A DNA stretch of 64,000 bases from Methylocella silvestris BL2 (GTDB lineage Bacteria; Pseudomonadota; Alphaproteobacteria; Rhizobiales; Beijerinckiaceae): the NCBI RefSeq assembly GCF_000021745.1, contig NC_011666.1, positions 248,001 through 312,000 on the forward strand, written 5' to 3'. The position numbers and the translations under genes are program-made. Shown piece by piece: positions 53,018-63,235 of the stretch (position 1 is the stretch's first letter; every line of letters starts with the position of its first letter). Below the pieces are notes generated by a model. That model was not told where the DNA came from. It saw nothing but the letters and a program-made list of their open reading frames with translations, and did no database searches.

Positions 53018-53425
53018 TCAATAGCAGACGCGGACCCGCTGATATCCCGCGAACTGGCCCCAGCCGTCGTAAACGGGCTGGTTCTGCAGGTAGCAGCCGC
53101 CGTAGCCATAGGCGGGGGCCGCCGAAGCGGCGATCGCCCCAAGGGCGAGGCCGCTCGCGAGGCCGACAGCAGCCGGACCGCCCCAGCCCCAACCGCCGCC
53201 ACCCCAGCCGCCGCCCCAGCCGGGCCGGCCCCAGCCGCCGCCGCGCCAACCGCCTCCGCGCCAACCGCCGCCGCCCCAGCCTCCGCCATGCCATCCGCCG
53301 CCGCCGCGCCATCCGCCGCCATGCCAGCCTTGAGCCGCGGCCGGAGTCGAAACCGTCGCGACCGGAAGCGCTAGCGCCAGAGAGGAAACGGCCACGATTG
53401 CGCCAGTCCTCAATCTGCTGATCAT
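53018..53425 (-). CDS. Secreted Gly/Trp-rich repeat protein
   Basis: A 135-residue exported protein. A clean signal peptide (VSSLALALPVATVSTPAAA) is followed by a repeat region of GWHGGGWRGGG-type units (about residues 32-82), a hydrophobic Ala/Gly segment (VGLASGLALGAIAASAA) and a tail with two cysteines (GGCYLQ and VRVCY). ATG 53425 has a near-perfect AAGGAG. Proteins of this style are common in Hyphomicrobiales, function unknown. The hydrophobic segment may insert in the outer or inner membrane, as glycine-zipper proteins do. Confidence 0.8.
   Translation of the reverse strand: MISRLRTGAIVAVSSLALALPVATVSTPAAAQGWHGGGWRGGGGWHGGGWGGGGWRGGGWRGGGWGRPGWGGGWGGGGWGWGGPAAVGLASGLALGAIAASAAPAYGYGGCYLQNQPVYDGWGQFAGYQRVRVCY
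53125..53335 (-). repeat. Coding repeat of Gly/Trp units
   Basis: Imperfect units of 15-21 bases rich in GCCGCC encode the GGGW repeats of the secreted protein. High similarity between units makes length variation likely. It is coding, not a CRISPR array. Confidence 0.7.
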
Positions 53426-53652
53426 CGAAATCTCCTTACATGCGGCCCGAAACGCCGCCTTCCGCCCAAATATGGGAGCCCGATACTGAACCCGTCATGA
53501 ATGAACGCCGACCGGAATGGTTCAAATGACTGAGAGCTGCGCGCATCGGTTAACCCTTTCAAGACCCAATCGAGGGCCTCAAGGGGTGAGATTGTCAAAA
53601 AGACGCTTATCTCAGACACACGCCGGCAGACGCCGGCGTTCTGGAGCGCGCC

Positions 53653-56325
53653 GTGACCAATTCCGATCTCGAGTTGCCGCCGCGCTTCCGGTCCTGGTTC
53701 GCCGACCGAGGCTGGACGCCGCGCCGGCATCAGCTCGACCTTCTCGATCTCGCCGGCGTCGCCGACGCTTTGCTGATCGCGCCGACGGGGGCCGGCAAGA
53801 CTCTGGCCGGATTTCTTCCGACCCTGATCGAGCTCGACCGCCAAAAGAAGAGGGAGGGGCTGCACACCCTCTATATCTCGCCGCTGAAGGCGCTCGCGGT
53901 CGACGTCCATCGCAATCTTGAAATCCCGATCGCGGAGATGGGCCTTGCCGTCAGGGTTGAGACGCGCACCGGCGACACATCGGCGGCGCGGCGCCAGCGC
54001 CAGCGCCGGGACCCGCCCGATATTTTGATTGCGACGCCGGAGCAATTGGCCTTGCTTCTCGCCGGCCCGGACGCGCGGACTCTGTTTTCGAGCCTTCGCC
54101 GTGTGATCTTTGACGAACTCCACGCCATCGCCGCCTCGAAACGCGGCGATCTGCTTTGCCTTGGCCTTTCGCGTCTGAGACGCATCGCTCCTGGGCTGAC
54201 GGCGACCGGCCTGTCGGCGACGGTGCGCGATCCGGGGGAGTTGCAGCGGTGGCTAACGGCGCAGACGACGCCGAACGCCACAGCCGCTTTGGTCGTCGCC
54301 GACCGGGGCGCCGCGCCAGACCTCTCCATTCTCGACACGAAGGAGCATCTGCCGTGGGCAGGGCACAGCGCCCGTCACGCGCTCGGCGAAATCTACGCGG
54401 CGATCAAGGGCGCAAAACTAACTCTCGTCTTCGTCAATACACGCGCGCAGGCGGAGTATATTTTTCAGGAGCTTTGGCGGCGCAACGAAGATGGTTTGCC
54501 GATCGCCCTGCATCACGGGTCGCTCGACGTCGCGCAGCGGCGCAAGGTCGAGGAGGCGATGGCGTCGGGCAGGCTGAAGGCCGTCGTCTGCACGTCGACG
54601 CTCGATCTTGGCGTCGACTGGGGCGATGTCGATCTTGTCATCAATGTCGGGGCGCCGAAGGGCGCGAGCCGCCTTGCGCAGCGCATCGGCAGAGCCAATC
54701 ACAGGCTGGATGAACCGTCGCGCGCCATCCTCGTGCCGGCCAACCGGTTTGAAGTGCTGGAGTGCCGCGCCGCCGTCGACGCCGCAAATGAAGGCGCGCA
54801 GGATACGGCGATGGCGCGCTCCGGCGCGCTCGATGTTTTATGCCAGCATATTCTCGGCATGGCTTGCGCCGACCCTTTCGACGCGGGCGAACTCTTTGCG
54901 GAGATACGCTCGGCCGAGCCCTATGCGCGGCTCTCGCCGGAACAATTCGACGCCGCCCTGAACTTTGTCGCCACTGGTGGCTACGCGCTGAAAAGCTATG
55001 AGCGCTTCGCCAAGATCAAGCAGACCGCGGATGGACGCTGGCGCATCGCCAATGGGCGCGTCGCGCAGAGCTACCGGCTCAATGTCGGGACCATCGTCGA
55101 GGCGGACCTTCTGAAGGTGCGGCTCGTTCCGGGCGGAGCAAAACCGTCGGCGAGCTACACCGGGCCGTTGCGGCGCGGCGGCCGCGTCCTCGGCGAGATC
55201 GAGGAATATTTCATCGAGATGCTGGCGCCGCAGGACACGTTTCTATTCGGCGGCGAAATCTTGCGGCTGCAGGGCGTCGTCGAGAATGAGGCGATCGTGT
55301 CGCGCGCCAGCGCCGACGCGCCGAAAATTCCTTCCTACGCCGGCGGTAAATTTCCATTGTCGACCTATCTCGCCATGCGCGTCCGGCGCATCCTTGCCAC
55401 GGAGTCGTCTTGGGACACGCTGCCCGGGCAGGTGGCGGACTGGCTCGATCTGCAGCGCCGGCGCTCCGCCCTGCCGCCGGCCGACCGGCTTCTCGTCGAA
55501 TCCTTTCCGCGCGGCGGGCGCTATTATCTTGCCCTCTATCCATTCGAAGGACGCCTTGCGCACACGACGCTCGGCATGCTGCTGACGCGCCGGATGGAGC
55601 GCGCCGGCTTAAAGCCGCTGGGATTCGTCGCCAATGATTATGCGCTGTGTATCTGGTCGCTGACCGACGTCGGCGCGCTGTTCGAGACGGGAGCCTTGCG
55701 GCTCGAGGATTTCTTGAGCGAGGACATGCTCGGCGACGATCTTGAGGAATGGCTTGAGGAATCGGCGCTGATGAAGCGGACCTTCCGCAATTGCGCGATC
55801 GTCTCGGGGCTGATCGAACGCAATGTTCTCGACCGGCGCAAGACCGGCCGGCAGGTCAAGATTTCCACCGACCTCATCTACAATGTGCTGCGCCGGTTTG
55901 AGCCGCGCCATATTCTGCTCGAGGCGGCCAGAGCCGACGCCGCGACGGGCCTGCTCGACCTCGAACGGCTGGCCGGGCTGCTGCTGCGCGCGCGCGGCCG
56001 GACCATCCATAAGGCGCTGGCGCGCGTCTCGCCGCTCGCGGTTCCAATCCTGCTCGAAATCGGGCGCGAAACCGTCTATGGCGAGGCGCAGGATGAAACG
56101 CTGGCGGAAGCGGCGCAAACCCTTGTGGACGAAGTGCTCGCCGACAGCGCGCCGGGGCGGCCCGAACTTGCCAATGCGGGGCGATTGGGAAATGGTCGGG
56201 CGACGCCCGCAGCCGCGCCGCCTGCGCGCGCCAGCGTAAGGCCGAAAGGAACGCCGCCGGACAATGCGGGACTCCGCGCGAAAAAGACCTCGACGAGCCG
56301 CCGCGCTTCCGGTCCTCGACGCTGA
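53653..56325 (+). CDS. Ligase-associated DEXH-box helicase (Lhr-like)
   Basis: DNA helicase of the Lhr-core type, 890 residues. RecA-1 has the Walker A APTGAGKTLAGF, LYISPLKALAVD, FDELHAI (DEXH) and GLSATV; RecA-2 has LVFVNTRAQAEYIFQELW, STLDLGVDWGDVD and QRIGRANHR. A winged helix and the Lhr C-terminal core follow (GGEILRLQGV, RTFRNCAIVSGLIERN). GTG 53653 has GGAG six bases upstream. It overlaps the pdeM gene by 62 bases. In Lhr-core/ligase/MBL/PdeM cassettes it is thought to unwind or remodel DNA during damage repair. The last 60 residues are Pro/Ala/Arg-rich. Confidence 0.94.
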   Translation: MTNSDLELPPRFRSWFADRGWTPRRHQLDLLDLAGVADALLIAPTGAGKTLAGFLPTLIELDRQKKREGLHTLYISPLKALAVDVHRNLEIPIAEMGLAVRVETRTGDTSAARRQRQRRDPPDILIATPEQLALLLAGPDARTLFSSLRRVIFDELHAIAASKRGDLLCLGLSRLRRIAPGLTATGLSATVRDPGELQRWLTAQTTPNATAALVVADRGAAPDLSILDTKEHLPWAGHSARHALGEIYAAIKGAKLTLVFVNTRAQAEYIFQELWRRNEDGLPIALHHGSLDVAQRRKVEEAMASGRLKAVVCTSTLDLGVDWGDVDLVINVGAPKGASRLAQRIGRANHRLDEPSRAILVPANRFEVLECRAAVDAANEGAQDTAMARSGALDVLCQHILGMACADPFDAGELFAEIRSAEPYARLSPEQFDAALNFVATGGYALKSYERFAKIKQTADGRWRIANGRVAQSYRLNVGTIVEADLLKVRLVPGGAKPSASYTGPLRRGGRVLGEIEEYFIEMLAPQDTFLFGGEILRLQGVVENEAIVSRASADAPKIPSYAGGKFPLSTYLAMRVRRILATESSWDTLPGQVADWLDLQRRRSALPPADRLLVESFPRGGRYYLALYPFEGRLAHTTLGMLLTRRMERAGLKPLGFVANDYALCIWSLTDVGALFETGALRLEDFLSEDMLGDDLEEWLEESALMKRTFRNCAIVSGLIERNVLDRRKTGRQVKISTDLIYNVLRRFEPRHILLEAARADAATGLLDLERLAGLLLRARGRTIHKALARVSPLAVPILLEIGRETVYGEAQDETLAEAAQTLVDEVLADSAPGRPELANAGRLGNGRATPAAAPPARASVRPKGTPPDNAGLRAKKTSTSRRASGPRR

Positions 56326-56983
56326 ATTCCTGGCCGATCCCTCGGGCGCTTTGTTCTGGCCGCGCGAAAGCCTGCTCGTCGTCGCGGATCTGCACCTCGA
56401 AAAAGGCTCGGCCTTTGCCGCGCGGGGCGTGCTTCTGCCGCCCTACGATACAGCGGCCACACTAGCTGTGCTGGCAATTCTCATCGGCTTCTACCAGCCG
56501 CGCCGCATCGTCGCTCTCGGCGACTCCTTCCACGATTCGGGCGCCGGGGATCGCCTCAATCCCGGCGACCGCTGCGCTCTTGCGATGCTGCAGCGCGGCC
56601 GCGACTGGATCTGGATTGCCGGCAATCATGATCCGGCGCCGCCTGCGGGCCTCGCGGGCGAGGCGCTTGACGAACTCGCGATCGGATCGATCCTGTTTCG
56701 CCATGAACCGTCGGCTGCGCGTGGGCGCGGCGAAATTGCAGGCCATCTACATCCCGCGGCAAAACTCTCTGGACGCGGCGGCAGCGTGCGCGGCCGCAGC
56801 TTTGTCAGCGACGGCTCGCGCTGCGTCCTGCCGGCCTTCGGCGCTTTCGCCGGAGGGCTCAATGTGCGCGACCCTGCCTTCGACGCTTTGTTCGATGGCG
56901 AGGCGGAAAAGGCAGTGTTCGCTTATGTCATCGGCCGCAGCGCGGTCTATGCCGTGCCGCATCGGCTCTGCCTGCCGGACTGA
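56264..56983 (+). CDS. pdeM: Ligase-associated endonuclease/phosphoesterase PdeM
   Basis: Calcineurin-like metallophosphoesterase, about 239 residues, fourth member of the repair cassette. The metal motifs are VADLHLEKG, ALGDSFHDSG, AGNHDPAP and AGHLHPAAKL, in order. It overlaps the helicase gene by 62 bases, or less if an internal start after residue 15 is used; the first ATG (56264) has no strong ribosome site, so coupling to helicase translation is likely. It is cytoplasmic. Confidence 0.92.
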   Translation: MRDSARKRPRRAAALPVLDAEFLADPSGALFWPRESLLVVADLHLEKGSAFAARGVLLPPYDTAATLAVLAILIGFYQPRRIVALGDSFHDSGAGDRLNPGDRCALAMLQRGRDWIWIAGNHDPAPPAGLAGEALDELAIGSILFRHEPSAARGRGEIAGHLHPAAKLSGRGGSVRGRSFVSDGSRCVLPAFGAFAGGLNVRDPAFDALFDGEAEKAVFAYVIGRSAVYAVPHRLCLPD

Positions 56984-56996
56984 ACCAGAAACGGGT

Positions 56997-59651
56997 TCAG
57001 TTGCGCGCGGCGCGGCTTGAGGTGAGGCTCAATTCATTCGCAAGCGGATCGAGCGTCTGCGGCCTGAAGGAAAGAACGGCCGCTTTGGCGGCGTCGAGAT
57101 CCTCGCGCGACAGCTTTGTTGCGATATCGGCGCGCTTTCGGTCGGCCTCGGCGTCGCCGCCCGCCGCCGCGATCGAGAACCAGACATAGGCGCGGCCGGC
57201 GTCGGGCGGCGTCCCCAAACCGCGCGCCAGAAGAACCGCGAGATTGAACTGGCTGTCGCGGACGTCGAATTTTGCGGCCTGCTCGAACCAGACGGCGGCC
57301 GTCGTATAGTCGGGCCCGGCCTCGGCGCCTTGCGCGGCGAGAACGCCGAGATTGTGCATGGCGCGCACATTGCCCTGCGCCGCCGCGGCTTCATACAGCG
57401 CCTTGGCGCGGCCAAGGTCGCGGCTGACGCCGGCGCCCTTTTCGGTCATCGTCGCCAGCCTGTATTGCGCGAGCGCGAGGCCGCTCCCGGCCGCCTTCGC
57501 ATAATATCCAGCGGCGAGGGCGAGATCTTGTACGCCGGCCCGTCCGTCCGCATAGCGGGCGCCAAGTTCGAATTGCGCCGCGCCGTCGCCCGCGGTGGCG
57601 CGGGCGCGCAGATCGTCAAGCGGCGTCCCAGCGAGCCGGGCGAGATTGGCCGGAGCCAAGGCCGGCGGCGCGCCCGATTTCAACAGCGAGGCGGGCGAGA
57701 GAGAGGGCGCAAAAAAGCCGCCGGGCGCAGTCGCAGGCTCTGCCCGAGCGATGACGCCTTCAAACAGAATGGGATCGCTTCCTGCGATCAGCCGCGTCAG
57801 GGGCGTGGCGAGTTGGTCGCCGCCAGGCTCGGCCGCCGCCCGGATTGAGCCTGCCTGTCCGGCGTTGAGCGCCGCCGGATCGAACAGGCTGAGGTCCGTG
57901 GGTTTCGGGGGCTCCGGTTGCGCCGGCGCGCTCGGAGGTGTGGGCTCCTTGGGGATTCCGCCTACAGCGGCGGCAGCGTTCTGAGGCGCCGCAGGGGGAG
58001 GGGCTTCGGCTTGGGCGGCGCTTGGCGCCGCGGGCGCTTTCGCGGCGTCTCGATTTGTCCGGGCTTGGCCAACCGGCTTCAGCAGGGCCGCCGGACGCAC
58101 CGGTTTAAGGGCCCCGGTTTTCGCCAGCGCGATCACGCCAAGCGCAAGGCTAAGGGCGGCAAGGCCCGAGACGAGCGAAGCGCGATGGGCGCGGAAGAAA
58201 TTCTGCTTCGGCGCCGGCGCGCGAGCGGCCGGCAGGTCGGCCGGGATCGCCACAGGCCGCTCGTGCGGCGCGAGCGGTTTCGCTGCGACAGGGGAGGGCG
58301 CGAGAACCGCGCCGGACTCCCCGGCCGAGTGACCAAAAACGGCGGCGAGACGATCCGGCGGCGCCCCAAAGCGCCATGGAAGACCTGCCCCCGGCTCGAT
58401 CAGAATATCGTCCCCGACCGCGTTCGGGCTGCGGCCGCCGTTGGCCGCCGCTTGACCCGTCAGCAGCTCGGCCTGCGTCGCAACGTCGGTTGCTGTCCGG
58501 CGAACCGGCTCTTCGGGGGCCGCGTCGCGGGCGGGCCGAGCCTCGCCGATGTCGGCCTCGATCCGGGCGAGCCGGTTGGCGATCTGGCCGACGGACTCCT
58601 GCACGGCGTTAAGCGCGAGATGAACCCGTCGGTCCGCCTCCTCGCGGGCTTCGTTGCTGGAATCAAGGATGCGGTCCTTGCCCTCAGCGTCCTGGCCGAG
58701 CTGTTCGGAAAGCCGGGCGATGGTTTGTTCAAGATTGGCGATCGAGGCGAAACCGCGATCGGTCGTCTCGAGCCGCTGCGTGATCGCCGCGATCTTCTGC
58801 TCGAGGGCGTCCATTGCGAGATCGCCCGGGCTCTGCTTGCGGGTCGCCTCAAGTTTGAAGGTGAGAGATTGCAGCTCGGTCTCAACTTTCTCGCCGAGCT
58901 GGCGCTGCCCCATCTCGATCTGGCGCGTCAGGGCGCGAAGCTCCGGCGCGAGCGTCTCGACTGCGCCGGCGTCCGTCGCGGCGCGGGACGCCTGCCGCTG
59001 AGACCGTTGATCGCGCAGCCGCTTGGTCAGAGCCTGCAAGCCGCCGATTTCGCCGTCGCGTTCGGGCGGCTCCCCTGGCGCGGCGGGCGTGAGGGCCGCA
59101 GCGCCTGTCCCTGACGGCGTTTCGCGGCCGGACGGACCGTCATCATCTGGCTCGGAGTTCGCGGATGATCTGAGCCGCGTCTCAATATCCTTCAGGGCGA
59201 GCCGCAACGCGGGGTCCGCGGCGGCGCGGCCGCCGGCGCGGATGATGCGCTCCAGATCGTCGAGCCGAGCTTTCAATTCGGATAGCGCGCGGGCCCTGGC
59301 GCTTTGCCCAGCCGGCGCCGAGATCGCGCGGTCGCCCGGCGCGTCTGCGGAGACAGGCGGGAGCACGGCTTCGCGCGCGCCCGCGCCTCGAAACGGGTCT
59401 TGGCTGGACGGCGGCTGGGGAGAATCGCTGGTGGGCGCGCCACGCGACGCCTCGTTCAGCAGGGCCGCCATGGCGGCGAGACTCTCCGTGAGATCGACAG
59501 GCGCGGCCTTGTCGGCTCCGCGCTCGGCGATCCGCGTCATCGCGCGGCGCAGCCAGCTTTCCAGCGACGCCGCCGTTTCGTCGGCGCGCTGTTGAGCGGC
59601 GCGCCGAAGCGAAGCGTTTTCCGATTCGCTATCATGATCCTCCGGCCGCAT
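56997..59651 (-). CDS. PodJ-like protein: coiled coil, one membrane segment, Sel1 repeats
   Basis: A protein of 884 residues when started at ATG 59651 (MRPEDHDSESEN); the frame continues to 59723. The N-terminal 400 residues are charged and helix-rich with coiled-coil segments (LEQTIARLSEQLGQDAEG, given in part). One transmembrane helix (LVSGLAALSLALGVIALA) is flanked by Pro/Ala-rich linkers. The C-terminal part contains four Sel1-type repeats (AAQFELGARYADG, AQYRLATMTEKGAG, AMHNLGVLAAQGAE, SQFNLAVLLARGLG). The arrangement matches alphaproteobacterial polar localisation proteins of the PodJ type, with Sel1 repeats in the periplasm. A polarity role is inference. It is convergent with pdeM. Confidence 0.82.
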   Translation of the reverse strand: MRPEDHDSESENASLRRAAQQRADETAASLESWLRRAMTRIAERGADKAAPVDLTESLAAMAALLNEASRGAPTSDSPQPPSSQDPFRGAGAREAVLPPVSADAPGDRAISAPAGQSARARALSELKARLDDLERIIRAGGRAAADPALRLALKDIETRLRSSANSEPDDDGPSGRETPSGTGAAALTPAAPGEPPERDGEIGGLQALTKRLRDQRSQRQASRAATDAGAVETLAPELRALTRQIEMGQRQLGEKVETELQSLTFKLEATRKQSPGDLAMDALEQKIAAITQRLETTDRGFASIANLEQTIARLSEQLGQDAEGKDRILDSSNEAREEADRRVHLALNAVQESVGQIANRLARIEADIGEARPARDAAPEEPVRRTATDVATQAELLTGQAAANGGRSPNAVGDDILIEPGAGLPWRFGAPPDRLAAVFGHSAGESGAVLAPSPVAAKPLAPHERPVAIPADLPAARAPAPKQNFFRAHRASLVSGLAALSLALGVIALAKTGALKPVRPAALLKPVGQARTNRDAAKAPAAPSAAQAEAPPPAAPQNAAAAVGGIPKEPTPPSAPAQPEPPKPTDLSLFDPAALNAGQAGSIRAAAEPGGDQLATPLTRLIAGSDPILFEGVIARAEPATAPGGFFAPSLSPASLLKSGAPPALAPANLARLAGTPLDDLRARATAGDGAAQFELGARYADGRAGVQDLALAAGYYAKAAGSGLALAQYRLATMTEKGAGVSRDLGRAKALYEAAAAQGNVRAMHNLGVLAAQGAEAGPDYTTAAVWFEQAAKFDVRDSQFNLAVLLARGLGTPPDAGRAYVWFSIAAAGGDAEADRKRADIATKLSREDLDAAKAAVLSFRPQTLDPLANELSLTSSRAARN

Positions 59652-59963
59652 CGCCGATGCTCGCCCGAAGCCAGTTTGTGAGTCTTGAATTGACAATAGC
59701 CGCGCCCCCGCGCCGCAAAACATTCAAAGCCTAAAAAATCAAAGGCGCAAGCATACGCAGAACGAGCGCTTGCCTTCGATGGTGGGAGCACGGGGTGAAC
59801 AAAGCGTTAAATCCGGGCTCCTTGCGTTCAGCTTGACGCCAGCTTCGCGCCGGATGATGGCGCTCGTCGATCCCGTGATCGTCTATGCAAAACACGCAAT
59901 CTAAATTTGTAACCGCGCCAATTTGAACTGCGCAGCGCCGGCTGGCATATTTCGGAGGCTTCA

Positions 59964-60449
59964 ATGGATACGCATCTGGCAAGAACCTCAGGCGGCCGCG
60001 GGGATACATCGCTTGAGGAGGCTCGCCGCAAATCTTCGCCGTGCGAGAGGCCTCCGCCGGCGCCGGCGTGCACGATCCGCGACATGGCGCGCGATTTTGG
60101 CGTCAGCATCCGCGCCTTGCGTTTCTACGAAGATCGCGGCCTGCTAAGTCCGAAACGGCAGGGCGCGACGCGCCTTTACGGGGCGCGCGAAAGACGCAAT
60201 CTCAAGATGATTCTCAAGGGCAAGCAGCTCGGATTTACGCTTGCGGAGATCAGCGCCATGCTGGCCTCGCAGAGCGAACTGCTCGAGGCGGACACGTCGG
60301 ATCTCGAAATGGCGCTCCCGCCGGAGCAGATCATCGCCCAAATCGGGTTCCTCGAACGCCAACGCAAGGAGCTCGACGCAGCCATCGTCGAGTTGAGAAA
60401 AGCGCATTGCCGTCTTGTCGAAACCTCATTCCTTGGAGCCACAGCGTGA
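59964..60449 (+). CDS. MerR-family transcriptional regulator
   Basis: A 161-residue regulator. The winged-helix begins at about residue 36 (TIRDMARDFGVSIRALRFYEDRGLLSPKR, given as MARDFGVSIRALRFYEDRG), followed by TRLYGARERRNLKMIL and a C-terminal coiled coil (LERQRKELDAAIVEL). No conserved metal-binding cysteine pair is present in the effector region (there is one Cys near the end), so it is not a classical metal sensor. ATG 59964 has GGAGG five bases upstream. The first 35 residues are a variable extension. The target genes are unknown. Confidence 0.88.
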   Translation: MDTHLARTSGGRGDTSLEEARRKSSPCERPPPAPACTIRDMARDFGVSIRALRFYEDRGLLSPKRQGATRLYGARERRNLKMILKGKQLGFTLAEISAMLASQSELLEADTSDLEMALPPEQIIAQIGFLERQRKELDAAIVELRKAHCRLVETSFLGATA

Positions 60450-60744
60450 GGCCGGCCGCCTGATCGGAGGGGTAGGGCGTTAGTCCGAAAAGCTACAATG
60501 GCTCCGACAAACATCTCACGGCAGACGGCGCGGACCCTACGAAGTCCGGGGTCTTCCTCACGCAATCCATATCCGCATCCGCCTAACGCGTTCCCTCAGC
60601 GCGCCGGCGCGCTTCCGAGCTGATGCCATCGTAGATCGGCGGCGGACGACGGTCGGTCGCGGCGTTTAGCTCGTCATCTGTTTGCTTGGCGCGAAGTTTG
60701 CTTCGATTGCGCATTCGCGGGATTGTCACGCCAAGCGGTCCAAA
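60450..60744. other. Intergenic stretch without a gene
   Basis: About 295 bases between the MerR gene and the next small gene. I see no credible open frame, terminator or repeat. Confidence 0.5.
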
Positions 60745-61002
60745 ATGTCAGAAAAGATCATCAGCCTTCGCGGCGATATCATCCCGCCGCCGTCCGAGCC
60801 CAACCCCACAGTCGTCGAGGAATTGGAGCGTCTTTTGGAAGCCGCCCGTTCTGGCGAAATCCGCGGCTTTGCCGGGGCCTATGTCCATCGGGACAAAGTG
60901 GTCTCCTATTCCTACGCCGGCTCGGTTGGCAGCTACGCGATGCTTGGCGGCGTGGAATGTCTCAAGGAGCGGCTTTTGCGCATCGCCATGGATTGCGATT
61001 GA
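60745..61002 (+). CDS. Small conserved hypothetical protein (phage-associated type)
   Basis: An 85-residue soluble protein starting MSEKIISLRGDIIPPPSEPN at ATG 60745. I remember similar short proteins in alphaproteobacterial prophage regions, sharing ISLRGDxI near the start and a GSxGSYAMLGG-like loop near the end (here AGSVGSYAMLGGVECL), but no function is known. There are no other phage genes here. The frame extends to 60682 without support. It ends 31 bases before the two-way terminator. Confidence 0.65.
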   Translation: MSEKIISLRGDIIPPPSEPNPTVVEELERLLEAARSGEIRGFAGAYVHRDKVVSYSYAGSVGSYAMLGGVECLKERLLRIAMDCD

Positions 61003-61033
61003 TCGGCGGCTCTGAGATCCTGACCTGACATGA

Positions 61034-61064
61034 AAAAGGGGCGCCGCAGAGAGGCGCCCCTTTT
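61034..61064. terminator. Bidirectional intrinsic terminator
   Basis: AAAAGGGGCGCC (61034-61045) and GGCGCCCCTTTT (61053-61064) form a perfect 12-base-pair stem with a seven-base loop, ending in T-runs in both directions. It lies between convergent genes: the small protein on + and pnp on -. Confidence 0.92.
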
Positions 61065-61090
61065 CGTTGATTTTGGAGAGTGGCGGAGCC

Positions 61091-63235
61091 TTAATCGACG
61101 GACGCCTGCTGCTCCGCCTTTTCCTTGGCTTCGAGATCTTCGCCGGTCTCCTGATCGACATAACGCATCGACAGCCGAACCTTGCCGCGATCATCGAAGC
61201 CAAGCAGCTTCACCTTGACCTTTTCGCCCTCTTTGACCACGTCCGAGGATTTCGCGACACGGCCCTTGGCGAGCTGCGAAATATGCACGAGGCCGTCCTT
61301 CGAGCCAAAGAAGTTCACGAAGGCACCGAAATCGACAACTTTGACGACCGTGCCTTCGTAGATCTGGCCAACTTCGGGATCATTGGCGATCGACTTGATC
61401 CAGGCGATCGCCGCCTTGATCGAATTTCCGTCTGACGACGCGACCTTCACCGTGCCATCGTCCTCGATATTGATCTTGGCGCCGGTCTTTTCGACGATTT
61501 CGCGAATGACCTTGCCGCCCGTGCCGATGACCTCGCGAATCTTGTCGGTCGGGATTTTCAGCGTTTCGATCCGCGGCGCGAACTCGCCGAGTTCGGCGCG
61601 GGCGCCGGTCAGAGCCTTCGACATTTCGCCAAGAATATGCAGGCGGCCGCCCTTCGCCTGATCAAGCGCGACCTTCATGATTTCTTCAGTGATGCCCGCG
61701 ACCTTGATGTCCATCTGCAGCGAGGTGACGCCTTCTTCCGTGCCGGCGACTTTGAAGTCCATGTCGCCGAGATGATCCTCATCGCCCAGGATATCGGACA
61801 GGACGGCGAAACGTTCGCCCTCAAGGATGAGGCCCATCGCGATGCCGGCGGTCGGCCGCTTCAGCGGCACGCCCGCGTCCATCAGCGCGAGCGAGGAGCC
61901 GCACACTGTCGCCATCGAGGAGGAGCCGTTCGACTCTGTGATCTCGGAGACGATGCGGATCGTATAGGGAAACTCGGCCGCGGTCGGCAGCATCGGCCGG
62001 ACCGCGCGCCAGGCAAGCTTGCCATGGCCGATCTCGCGGCGCCCGGGCGAGCCCATTCGGCCGGTTTCGCCGACGGAATAGGGAGGAAAATTATAGTGCA
62101 GCAGGAAGCGCTCCTTATAGGTGCCTTCCAGGCTGTCAACGAATTGCTCGTCTTCGCCGGTGCCGAGGGTCGCGACCACCAGCGCCTGCGTCTCGCCGCG
62201 GGTGAACAAGGCCGAACCATGGGCGCGCGGCAGGATGCCGACTTCGGCGAGGATCGGACGCACAGTTTTGAGGTCGCGTCCGTCGATGCGCACGCCGAGA
62301 TCGAGAATGTTCCAGCGGACGACCTTGGCCTGAAGATCGTGGAACGCCTCCGCCACTTTCTCCTTGGAGAAGCGCGGCTCGGCGTCTTCCGGGAACAGCG
62401 CCAGAGCAACCTTTGCCTTCACGGCGTCGACGGCCTTGTAGCGCTCCTGCTTGGCGGTGATTTTATAGGCTTCGCGCAGCTCGCCTTCAGCAATGTCGCG
62501 CACAGCCGCCTCGACCTCGGCCTTGTCGGCGACGGCGAGTTCGCGCGGCTCCTTTGCGGCCTTTTCAGCAAGGCGGATGATCGCGTCGATCACCGGCTGG
62601 AAGCCGCGATGGCCGGTCATGACCGCCTCGAGCATCAGCGTTTCGGACAGTTCTTTCGCTTCCGATTCGACCATCAGGACGGCGTCGCCCGTGCCGGCGA
62701 CGACGAGGTCAAGCGCGGACTCCTTGAGTTCGTCGACCGTCGGATTCAGTTTCAACGCGCCATTGATGTAGCCGACGCGCGCGCCGCCGACCGGGCCCAT
62801 GAAGGGAATGCCGGAGATCGTCAACGCCGCCGAGGTCGCGACCAAGGCGAGGATATCCGGATCGTTCTCGAGATCATGCGACAGCACGGTCACGACGACC
62901 TGCGTATCGTTGCGATATCCTTCCGGAAACAGGGGGCGGATCGGGCGGTCGATCAGGCGCGAGACGAGCGTCTCCTTTTCGGACGGCCGGCCCTCCCGCT
63001 TGAAATAACCGCCCGGGATGCGCCCGGCGGCGAAGGCCTTTTCCTGATAATTGACAGTGAGCGGAAAGAAATCGATCCCCGGCTTCGGCGTGCGCGCCGA
63101 GACAACGGTAGCGAGGACGGTGGTTTCGCCATAGGTGGCGAGCACGGCGCCGTCGGCCTGGCGAGCGATCCGGCCGGTTTCGAGGGTTAGCTTTCGGCCG
63201 GCCCAGTCTAGTTCTTCACGATGGATTTCAAACAT
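61091..63235 (-). CDS. pnp: Polynucleotide phosphorylase
   Basis: 3'-5' phosphorolytic exoribonuclease of the degradosome, 714 residues. Two RNase PH domains (the first opening [20 protein letters not shown], given as [16 protein letters not shown]; the second with [20 protein letters not shown]) flank the helical domain; KH ([25 protein letters not shown], given as [16 protein letters not shown]) and S1 ([19 protein letters not shown]) domains end the protein. ATG 63235 begins [11 protein letters not shown]; the open frame runs to 63280. It lies downstream of rpsO, the conserved order, and ends just before the terminator at 61034-61064. Confidence 0.97.
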   Translation of the reverse strand: MFEIHREELDWAGRKLTLETGRIARQADGAVLATYGETTVLATVVSARTPKPGIDFFPLTVNYQEKAFAAGRIPGGYFKREGRPSEKETLVSRLIDRPIRPLFPEGYRNDTQVVVTVLSHDLENDPDILALVATSAALTISGIPFMGPVGGARVGYINGALKLNPTVDELKESALDLVVAGTGDAVLMVESEAKELSETLMLEAVMTGHRGFQPVIDAIIRLAEKAAKEPRELAVADKAEVEAAVRDIAEGELREAYKITAKQERYKAVDAVKAKVALALFPEDAEPRFSKEKVAEAFHDLQAKVVRWNILDLGVRIDGRDLKTVRPILAEVGILPRAHGSALFTRGETQALVVATLGTGEDEQFVDSLEGTYKERFLLHYNFPPYSVGETGRMGSPGRREIGHGKLAWRAVRPMLPTAAEFPYTIRIVSEITESNGSSSMATVCGSSLALMDAGVPLKRPTAGIAMGLILEGERFAVLSDILGDEDHLGDMDFKVAGTEEGVTSLQMDIKVAGITEEIMKVALDQAKGGRLHILGEMSKALTGARAELGEFAPRIETLKIPTDKIREVIGTGGKVIREIVEKTGAKINIEDDGTVKVASSDGNSIKAAIAWIKSIANDPEVGQIYEGTVVKVVDFGAFVNFFGSKDGLVHISQLAKGRVAKSSDVVKEGEKVKVKLLGFDDRGKVRLSMRYVDQETGEDLEAKEKAEQQASVD

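Noticed and set aside
53422-54123. A 233-codon open frame opposite the start of the Lhr-like helicase
   Set aside because: Antisense to conserved helicase motifs; no features of its own.
61637-63190. A 517-codon open frame opposite pnp
   Set aside because: Antisense shadow; pnp is unambiguous on the other strand.
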